Shown here one piece after another: positions 58,099 through 64,000 of a stretch of 64,000 nt of DNA; position 1 is the stretch's first letter; each line of letters begins with the position of its first letter. The DNA comes from Bacteroidales bacterium (GTDB lineage Bacteria; Bacteroidota; Bacteroidia; Bacteroidales; NBLH01). Made by a program: the position numbers and the translations under genes. The notes below the pieces were generated by a model, which worked only from the letters and a program-made list of their open reading frames with translations, was not told the DNA's origin and did not search any database. Location of the stretch: the NCBI GenBank assembly GCA_016937695.1, contig JAFGWC010000074.1, positions 1 through 64,000 on the forward strand. The letters run 5' to 3'.

Positions 58099-58118
58099 TT
58101 TTTTGCTTTAAATATTAT

Positions 58119-58424
58119 TTATACTTTTATTTCAACTTCAACACCACTTGGCAACTCTAATTTCATTAAAGCATCAATTGTTTTAGGCGTTGAGCTGTAA
58201 ATATCAATTAATCGTTTGAATGAAGAAAGTTGAAATTGCTCTCTAGATTTTTTATTCACAAAAGTCGATCTTAATACTGTAAATACTCTTTTGTGTGTTG
58301 GTAATGGAATTGGACCACTTACTATTGCACCTGTTGTTTTTACTGTTTTTACGATTTTTTCAGCTGAGTTATCAACTAAATTATGATCGTACGACTTTAA
58401 CTTTATTCGAATCTTTTGACTCAT
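58119..58424 (-). CDS. rpsJ: 30S ribosomal protein S10
   Basis: S10, 101 residues, in the small-subunit head and in transcription antitermination with Nus[41 protein letters not shown] and [20 protein letters not shown] are the family blocks. It directly follows fusA (11 bases) with no tuf between, the Bacteroidota arrangement. Confidence 0.98.
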   Translation of the reverse strand: MSQKIRIKLKSYDHNLVDNSAEKIVKTVKTTGAIVSGPIPLPTHKRVFTVLRSTFVNKKSREQFQLSSFKRLIDIYSSTPKTIDALMKLELPSGVEVEIKV

Positions 58425-58435
58425 AAGTTTATTAA

Positions 58436-60538
58436 TTATTCTGATTTACCAATATTTTTCTCTATAACTTCTTTTGCTATTGCAGCAGGTACTTCAGCGA
58501 AGTGTGAAAACTCCATTGTTGAAGTTGCTCTACCTGATGATATTGTTCTTAAAACAGTAACATATCCAAATTTTTCCGAAAGTGGAACTTTAGCTTTTAC
58601 TACTCTTGCATTTCCTTTAGATTCCATACCTTCAATTTGACCTCTTCTCTTATTGAAGTCAGAAATAATATCACCCATATACTCTTCTGGTGTTACAACC
58701 TCTGTATACATAATTGGTTCAAGAAGAATAGGTTTAGCTTTGGAAGCTGAATGTTTAAATGCCATTTTGGCAGCTAATTCAAAAGATAATTGATCTGAAT
58801 CTACAGCATGGTATGAACCATCTAATAGTGTAATTTTCAAACTATCAACCGGATAACCAGCTAAAGGACCATTTGCCATAGCTTCTTTAAATCCTTTTTC
58901 AACTGAAGGAATATATTCACGTGGAATATTACCACCTTTTACATTATCAATAAACTGTAAACCAACAAATCCTTCGTCTGCAGGAGATATTTCAAAAATA
59001 ATATCAGCGAATTTACCTCTACCACCAGATTGTTTTTTAAATACTTCTCTGTGATTTACCGTAGCCGTAATTGCCTCTTTATAAGCAACTTGAGGCGCAC
59101 CTTGATTACATTCGACATTAAATTCTCTTTTCAATCTATCTACTAAGATTTCTAAATGCAATTCACCCATTCCACTAATCACTGTTTGACCAGTTTCGAC
59201 ATCAGTTTTTATTTTGAATGTAGGATCTTCCTCAGCAAGTTTGTTGAGTGCTATGCCTAATCTATCTAAATCTTTTTGTGTTTTTGGCTCAATTGCAATA
59301 CCAATTACTGGTTCAGGGAAAGTCATTGATTCTAAAACAATTTGTTTGTTTTCATCACAAAGAGTATCACCAGTACGAATATCTTTAAATCCTACTGCAG
59401 AACAGATATCTCCAGCATTAATTTCATCTTTTGGGTTTTGCTTATTTGCATGCATTTGATATAAACGAGAAATTCGTTCACGTTTATTAGTTCTTGGATT
59501 AAAAACATAAGAACCTGATTTTAACACGCCTGAATAAACTCTGATATATGCTAATCTACCTACATATGGATCGGTAGCAATTTTGAATGCTAATGCTGAT
59601 AATGGTTCTTCTGATGATGGAAGTCTTGTAATAGCTTCATCATTTTTAGGATTGATTCCTTCAATACCTTCAATATCTAGTGGGCTAGGTAAAAGAGCTA
59701 CGATTGCATCAAGTAATCTTTGAACTCCTTTATTTTTAAACGCAGAACCGGCGAATACAGGAATAATTTTCATGTCAATCACGGCTTTTCTAGTAACTGC
59801 CATGAATTCTTCAACAGTAATTGAGTTCCTATCTTCGAAAAATCTTTCAAGAAATTTATCATCAGATTCAGCTACTGCTTCAACTAATTTTTCTCTCCAT
59901 TCTTCTACCGTTTCAATCATGTCTTCAGGAATATCAATATATTCATATTTCACTCCCATAGTTTCATCTTCTTTCCAAACGATAGCTTTTCTTTCGATAA
60001 GATCAACAATTCCTTTAAAGTTTTCTTCAGAACCAATTGGCAACTGAAGAGGTACTGGATTTGCACCCAATTTTTCTTTAATCTGATTAACTACACCATA
60101 AAAATCTGCACCACTTCTATCCATTTTATTAATGAATGCAATTCTTGGTACTTTATATTTATCAGCTTGTCTCCAAACTGTTTCTGATTGTGGCTCTACA
60201 CCTCCAACAGCACAAAATACAGCAACAGCACCATCTAAAACTCTTAAAGATCTTTCAACTTCAACTGTAAAATCTACGTGCCCAGGTGTGTCAATAATAT
60301 TTATTTTGTGATCAACATCTTTATACTTCCAAAATGTAGTGGTTGCGGCAGATGTAATAGTTATCCCTCTCTCTTGCTCTTGAATCATCCAATCCATAGT
60401 AGCAGCACCATTATGGACCTCACCAATTTTATGCGTGATACCTGTGTAAAACAGAATCCTTTCAGTTGTTGTTGTTTTACCAGCATCAATGTGAGCCATG
60501 ATACCAATATTTCTTGTATTTCTTAAATCTTCCTTCAT
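58436..60538 (-). CDS. fusA: Elongation factor G
   Basis: The translocase of translation, 700 residues. GTPase motifs are intact: [20 protein letters not shown] (G1), [16 protein letters not shown] (G2), [20 protein letters not shown] (G3, with the catalytic His) and [13 protein letters not shown] (G4). Domains II-V follow, including [17 protein letters not shown] and the C-terminal [20 protein letters not shown]. This is the main EF-G; a divergent paralogue lies at 37620-39773. Part of the str operon (21 bases after rpsG). Confidence 0.98.
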   Translation of the reverse strand: MKEDLRNTRNIGIMAHIDAGKTTTTERILFYTGITHKIGEVHNGAATMDWMIQEQERGITITSAATTTFWKYKDVDHKINIIDTPGHVDFTVEVERSLRVLDGAVAVFCAVGGVEPQSETVWRQADKYKVPRIAFINKMDRSGADFYGVVNQIKEKLGANPVPLQLPIGSEENFKGIVDLIERKAIVWKEDETMGVKYEYIDIPEDMIETVEEWREKLVEAVAESDDKFLERFFEDRNSITVEEFMAVTRKAVIDMKIIPVFAGSAFKNKGVQRLLDAIVALLPSPLDIEGIEGINPKNDEAITRLPSSEEPLSALAFKIATDPYVGRLAYIRVYSGVLKSGSYVFNPRTNKRERISRLYQMHANKQNPKDEINAGDICSAVGFKDIRTGDTLCDENKQIVLESMTFPEPVIGIAIEPKTQKDLDRLGIALNKLAEEDPTFKIKTDVETGQTVISGMGELHLEILVDRLKREFNVECNQGAPQVAYKEAITATVNHREVFKKQSGGRGKFADIIFEISPADEGFVGLQFIDNVKGGNIPREYIPSVEKGFKEAMANGPLAGYPVDSLKITLLDGSYHAVDSDQLSFELAAKMAFKHSASKAKPILLEPIMYTEVVTPEEYMGDIISDFNKRRGQIEGMESKGNARVVKAKVPLSEKFGYVTVLRTISSGRATSTMEFSHFAEVPAAIAKEVIEKNIGKSE

Positions 60539-60559
60539 TACTATTCTCTGTCGAAATGC

Positions 60560-61036
60560 TTAAAATCTAAAATGGGCAAATGCTTTATTTGCTTCAGCCA
60601 TACGGTGCATATCTTCTTTTTTCTTATAAGCACCACCTTCTTCATTATATGCTGCAATAATTTCTGCAGCTAATTTTTCACCCATTGATCTTCCGCTTCT
60701 TTTACGAGCGAAAGAAACCATATATTTAATACTAATTGAAACTTTCCTTTCAGGTCTGATTTCCATTGGTACTTGAAAAGTTGCTCCACCAACTCGTCTG
60801 CTTTTAACTTCTACAGAAGGTGTAATGTTTTCAAGTGCTTTTTTCCAAATATCCAAAGGTAATTTTTCTTTATCAGGACTTTTTTCATTAACAATATCTA
60901 AAGCCTTATAAAAAATTTCGTATGAAATATTCTTTTTACCAGAAATCATTAAATCATTGACAAATCGTGTAACCAAAGTATCATTAAACTTTGGATCCGG
61001 CAATAATATGCGCTTTTTTGGTTTCCTTTTTCTCAT
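60560..61036 (-). CDS. rpsG: 30S ribosomal protein S7
   Basis: S7, 158 residues, assembles the 3' major domain of 16S r[63 protein letters not shown] and [20 protein letters not shown], then [19 protein letters not shown], are conserved. 25 bases after rpsL. Normal length. Confidence 0.98.
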   Translation of the reverse strand: MRKRKPKKRILLPDPKFNDTLVTRFVNDLMISGKKNISYEIFYKALDIVNEKSPDKEKLPLDIWKKALENITPSVEVKSRRVGGATFQVPMEIRPERKVSISIKYMVSFARKRSGRSMGEKLAAEIIAAYNEEGGAYKKKEDMHRMAEANKAFAHFRF

Positions 61037-61061
61037 TTTATTCTATTTCAATGATTTTAGA

Positions 61062-61442
61062 CTATTTTTTAACTTTAGGTCTTTTTGTTCCATATTTAGA
61101 ACGTCTTTGTGTTCTACCTTCAACACCTGAGGTATCTAATGCACCTCTAATAATGTGATATCTAACGCCGGGTAAGTCTTTAACTCTACCACCTCTAATT
61201 AAAACTATAGAGTGTTCTTGTAAGTTATGACCTTCTCCTGGTATATATGCATTAACTTCTTTTCCATTAGTTAACCTCACTCTGGCAACTTTTCTCATTG
61301 CTGAATTAGGTTTTTTTGGTGTAGTTGTATAAACTCTTACACAAACACCTCTTCTTTGAGGACAATTATCTAATGCCGGAGCTTTACTTTTCTCGTCAAT
61401 TTTTGTTCTCCCTTTTCGTACTAACTGCTGTATTGTAGGCAT
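61062..61442 (-). CDS. rpsL: 30S ribosomal protein S12
   Basis: S12, 126 residues, in the decoding centre. [20 protein letters not shown] includes the Lys at the streptomycin-sensitive position (the K42 region), and [20 protein letters not shown] the Lys/Arg-rich loop around position 87 of E. coli. No resistance-type change is seen at the Lys in TPKKP. First gene of the str-S10-spc-alpha cluster. Confidence 0.98.
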   Translation of the reverse strand: MPTIQQLVRKGRTKIDEKSKAPALDNCPQRRGVCVRVYTTTPKKPNSAMRKVARVRLTNGKEVNAYIPGEGHNLQEHSIVLIRGGRVKDLPGVRYHIIRGALDTSGVEGRTQRRSKYGTKRPKVKK

Positions 61443-61486
61443 AAAGGCAATATATTTTATTAAATTTACTCGTTAAAATTGGTTTG

Positions 61487-61518
61487 CAAAGGTAAAATTT
61501 ATTTTCGTTAATACAATA
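61487..61518 (-). promoter_or_regulatory. Candidate promoter of the str/ribosomal cluster
   Basis: On the minus strand TACCTTTG (61487-61494) matches the Bacteroidota -7 consensus TAnnTTTG, and TATTG (61514-61518) lies 19 bases upstream as a -33 element. The expected start site is near 61480, leaving a leader of about 40 bases before rpsL (ATG 61442). The rest of the gap 61443-61814 is AT-rich with no gene; the DUF2207 gene ends at 61815 without a clear terminator. Confidence 0.6.
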
Positions 61519-61814
61519 GATTGGTTAAAGAATTTATAAAGAATTTCTATTTTCTATTTTTTTTAACTTTTATAACATGATTTTCAACATTTTACAAACG
61601 AAATTTTGTTAAATCTATGTGAAAAAACGGCTGCAAAAATAGAACTATTTATTAAATAGACAAATAGTTATTGAAAAAAAATCATATAAATTTTCACATA
61701 ATTCCTATTTTGCATATAATCACATACAAAAATCATATGAAACTTGATGTTTAGAATGTTTTTTTATATATTTAAGATTAGCATTAACTTTTTTTTATGT
61801 TATTATAAAAATAC

Positions 61815-64000
61815 TTACCAACTGCTTCCTCCGCCACCGCCATATCCTCCACCAGAAGAGCCACCACTACTACTAAAACTACTACTTCCGCTTCCTGAAG
61901 ATGATGAATAGCTGCTGCTTGATGAACGATAAGAAGATGAGGAGGAGGACGATGAAGAGTATGAACTAGAAGAATATGATACCGGTTTTTTATAGTTTAA
62001 ATCTGTTTCCATTTTATGCATGCTTGTAATAAAATCGTTTACAATGCCGATTGTTGAATATTGTGTTTTACTGTTAGTATTATAAAATGATGGTGGTTCT
62101 TTTAATAGTGGTTGAAATTTATTTGCCCAAAGGTTTCCCATTCCCATTACAATGGCATAAGCAATTGTTTGATTAAAATATTCGGGATTTTCTTTTAGCA
62201 GTTCTTCGATTCTTGGAAGTTCAGATTTTTCTATAAATTCTTTAAAGCCTAATAATTCTTTATGTTTTTTAGAGCCGAAATGTCCGTATTTTGGCATTAT
62301 TTTACTAAAGTACATAATTATTAATCCAAAAATTGTAAAACTTATTGGTGCTTGAAAATCTAAACTAAATAGTGAAATAATTAATAATATGGCTGCAATT
62401 GAAAAAATGATTATACTAAATATATAAAGTATCTTGCTGAAAATTCGTGTTCCAGGTTTATATAAACTACTTAATAATGAATGATTTAGAAGTTGTTTTG
62501 TTGCTTCTTCTAAAACATAATAAAAGGAGTTTCGTAATGTAGAAATTTCCACTTCTGTTCTTCGATAAAAGAATTTGTTAAAAATAGTTTTTTCAAAATT
62601 TTTTGCTGTTTTTGGTAATTCCTGGAGTTTAATTAATTTATATTTTTCGTTTACAGTGTTTTCTATTTTTAAATATTTTTTTCCTGCCCATTCGTAAATT
62701 AATGCTATTAAATCTCTTTTGTGAAGTTTATTGTCCCAAATATATCCTGCTTCTGCCGCAGTTAAATCTTCTGGCGGATAATATTGAACTGTTATTGAAT
62801 CTTTTTTATCGCGACCAAAAATAAACCATATTATATAAAGAACTATTAATATCAATAACAATCTGTAAATCAGCTTATTATTATTTATTATAAGTTTAAT
62901 ATCTTGTTTTGTATTTGATTCTTTTAACAAATTTTTTGGGAAAGATATTTCTGCTATTGGTGTTGTTCCGGCATTTATTGCTTCAAATTCGCCTGTAAAT
63001 GCTCCATATTTATTGTAGATATTCTGATTTTCTCCGTTTTTATGATTGTAATATAAATATGATTTATGAATGACGTTTTCGTGATTTTTATTATCAGCAA
63101 AATTTATTGTATATGAAGCATGTATGACTGTTTCTTCAAAATCATAAAATAATGGAATTTTTAAATTGTATTTTTCATCTTCTGAAACCAACAAATCATA
63201 TATTTTATATTCATAAGTATATGTGCATTCATTTTTATATCCTTTATTATACCATTTTAAAATGTTATAATTTTTATTATGGGTAAACTCTGTTAACGAA
63301 TCGCTACTTTTTACATCATAAATTAACGGATAATAATTTGTGCTGAATAATCTTCGTTTTGGAAAATTGAGTTTTGGTAATTTATCTGAAATTTTATTAT
63401 TGTATTTGTTTTTAATATATGCATAAAAATAATTATTGTAATGTGTTATATATCTAATAATCACTCTATTAGATACATTAATAACTCCATTTTTTTCTAT
63501 TGTTATGTTTGAAAAAAAATCTTCAATAATATAATTTCCGGCATAAACATATAAAGGAAGGGCTTTCTTGTTTATTGAATTTCGGTCTAATTCTATATAA
63601 AAATTAAATCCGGTATTATTTACTTGTCGATGTACTAATTTTCCTTCTATTTTATTGTTATTTATCTGATATTCAATACTGTCTGTTGGCGACATATTGT
63701 TATAAAATGAAACAGATTTATCGTTAAACTTAATTCCTTTTTCAATTTCTATTTCGAAAGATGAATTTTCAACAGGTTCTATAATTTCTTTTGGAATTAT
63801 AGGCCAGCTTATGTTTACGTAATCGTTAGTGAAATTTAAAACTCCAAGTAATTTATATTTTAATCTGATTTTAAAATCGGTTTTAAAACCTCCGTATGTT
63901 TTTGTAAAAATTTGAAATGAACCAAAATGTAATTTATCCGGTTTAATATCGCTTAAAATAATTGTGTCGTTATTATTATTTAAAGCAAAAGCTTCTATAT
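61815..64000 (-). CDS. DUF2207-type membrane protein, 5' partial at the window edge
   Basis: An in-frame ATG occurs at 63695, but the frame stays open upstream with family-like sequence (EIEIEKGIKFNDKSVSFYNN), so the true start lies beyond 64000. At least 728 residues are encoded here. The extracellular N-terminal region is DUF2207-like. A membrane segment (RLLLILIVLYIIWFIFG) follows, then VQYYPPEDLTAAEAGYIWDN (typical of DUF2207), two more spans (YIFSIIIFSIAAILLIISLF and FTIFGLIIMYFSKIM) and a long Ser-rich tail (SSYSSSSSSSSSYRSSSSSY) ending in GGYGGGGGSSW. Function of the family is unknown. It stands upstream of the ribosomal promoter. Confidence 0.85.
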   Translation of the reverse strand, partial: IEAFALNNNNDTIILSDIKPDKLHFGSFQIFTKTYGGFKTDFKIRLKYKLLGVLNFTNDYVNISWPIIPKEIIEPVENSSFEIEIEKGIKFNDKSVSFYNNMSPTDSIEYQINNNKIEGKLVHRQVNNTGFNFYIELDRNSINKKALPLYVYAGNYIIEDFFSNITIEKNGVINVSNRVIIRYITHYNNYFYAYIKNKYNNKISDKLPKLNFPKRRLFSTNYYPLIYDVKSSDSLTEFTHNKNYNILKWYNKGYKNECTYTYEYKIYDLLVSEDEKYNLKIPLFYDFEETVIHASYTINFADNKNHENVIHKSYLYYNHKNGENQNIYNKYGAFTGEFEAINAGTTPIAEISFPKNLLKESNTKQDIKLIINNNKLIYRLLLILIVLYIIWFIFGRDKKDSITVQYYPPEDLTAAEAGYIWDNKLHKRDLIALIYEWAGKKYLKIENTVNEKYKLIKLQELPKTAKNFEKTIFNKFFYRRTEVEISTLRNSFYYVLEEATKQLLNHSLLSSLYKPGTRIFSKILYIFSIIIFSIAAILLIISLFSLDFQAPISFTIFGLIIMYFSKIMPKYGHFGSKKHKELLGFKEFIEKSELPRIEELLKENPEYFNQTIAYAIVMGMGNLWANKFQPLLKEPPSFYNTNSKTQYSTIGIVNDFITSMHKMETDLNYKKPVSYSSSSYSSSSSSSSSYRSSSSSYSSSSGSGSSSFSSSGGSSGGGYGGGGGSSW

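Noticed and set aside
58436-60538. Second-strand ORFs within fusA and the ribosomal genes
   Set aside because: They are antisense shadows of well-conserved genes.
61815-61980. Repetitive DNA coding the Ser-rich tail as a repeat array or CRISPR
   Set aside because: The repetition is codon-level for Ser, in frame with the DUF2207 gene, without regular spacers.

Overview
The window is a strongly AT-rich chromosomal segment of a member of the Bacteroidota, most likely near Bacteroidales/Marinilabiliales. Evidence: a short (284 aa) primary sigma factor of the Bacteroidota type, a PorQ-like type IX secretion protein, Porin_10 and DUF4783 family proteins, TAnnTTTG-type promoters, and a continuous str-S10-spc-alpha ribosomal cluster without tuf or adk. 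Most of the window is ordinary core genome. Intergenic spacers are AT-rich, and many carry clear hairpin-plus-T-tract terminators.

Layout. 1-2.3 kb is the only mobile or decayed region. It holds an ankyrin-type lipoprotein, the 3' end of a group II intron with a broken maturase on the minus strand, and a broken four-helix-bundle (Avd/S23-like) gene. 2.4-6.3 kb carries a radical SAM protein, a U32-family protein, a ferredoxin, a LolA-like periplasmic protein and an unknown protein. 6.3-12.2 kb has a 1550-aa AsmA-like protein and anhydro-MurNAc kinase. 12.3-15.6 kb has an unknown membrane protein, an outer-membrane protein and mannose-6-phosphate isomerase. 16.0-25.8 kb has a HAMP-GAF-PAS sensor without a kinase domain, nadC, a DUF4783 protein, rlmH, a NtrY-like histidine kinase, a TerB-like protein and a LutA-like protein. 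26-37.6 kb holds an outer-membrane protein with a (TAA)9 leader, a deacetylase-like lipoprotein, tRNA-Ser, the primary sigma factor, an SPFH-GYF_2 / zinc-ribbon pair, pgi, a saccharopine-dehydrogenase-like enzyme, an EamA transporter and porQ. 37.6-43.7 kb holds an EF-G paralogue, an MltF-like transglycosylase lipoprotein and a Porin_10 protein.

43.8-61.5 kb is a minus-strand run of 31 translation, transcription and secretion genes (rpsL to rplQ). It has a good promoter upstream of rpsL and a terminator after rplQ. Spacing is 0-26 nt throughout, which suggests one very long transcription unit or closely coupled units. The window ends inside a DUF2207 membrane protein whose reading frame stays open to the edge.

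No CRISPR array, prophage, complete transposon or recognisable defence island was seen. The observations most worth a second look are the intron remnants bracketing the ankyrin lipoprotein, a strong minus-strand terminator in a 517-base gap with no gene to terminate, the SPFH/zinc-ribbon pair that recalls the Bacillus YdjI/YdjG membrane-stress proteins, the kinase-less sensor, and the fivefold internal repeat of the AsmA-like protein. All calls are from reading the sequence; no database search was run.
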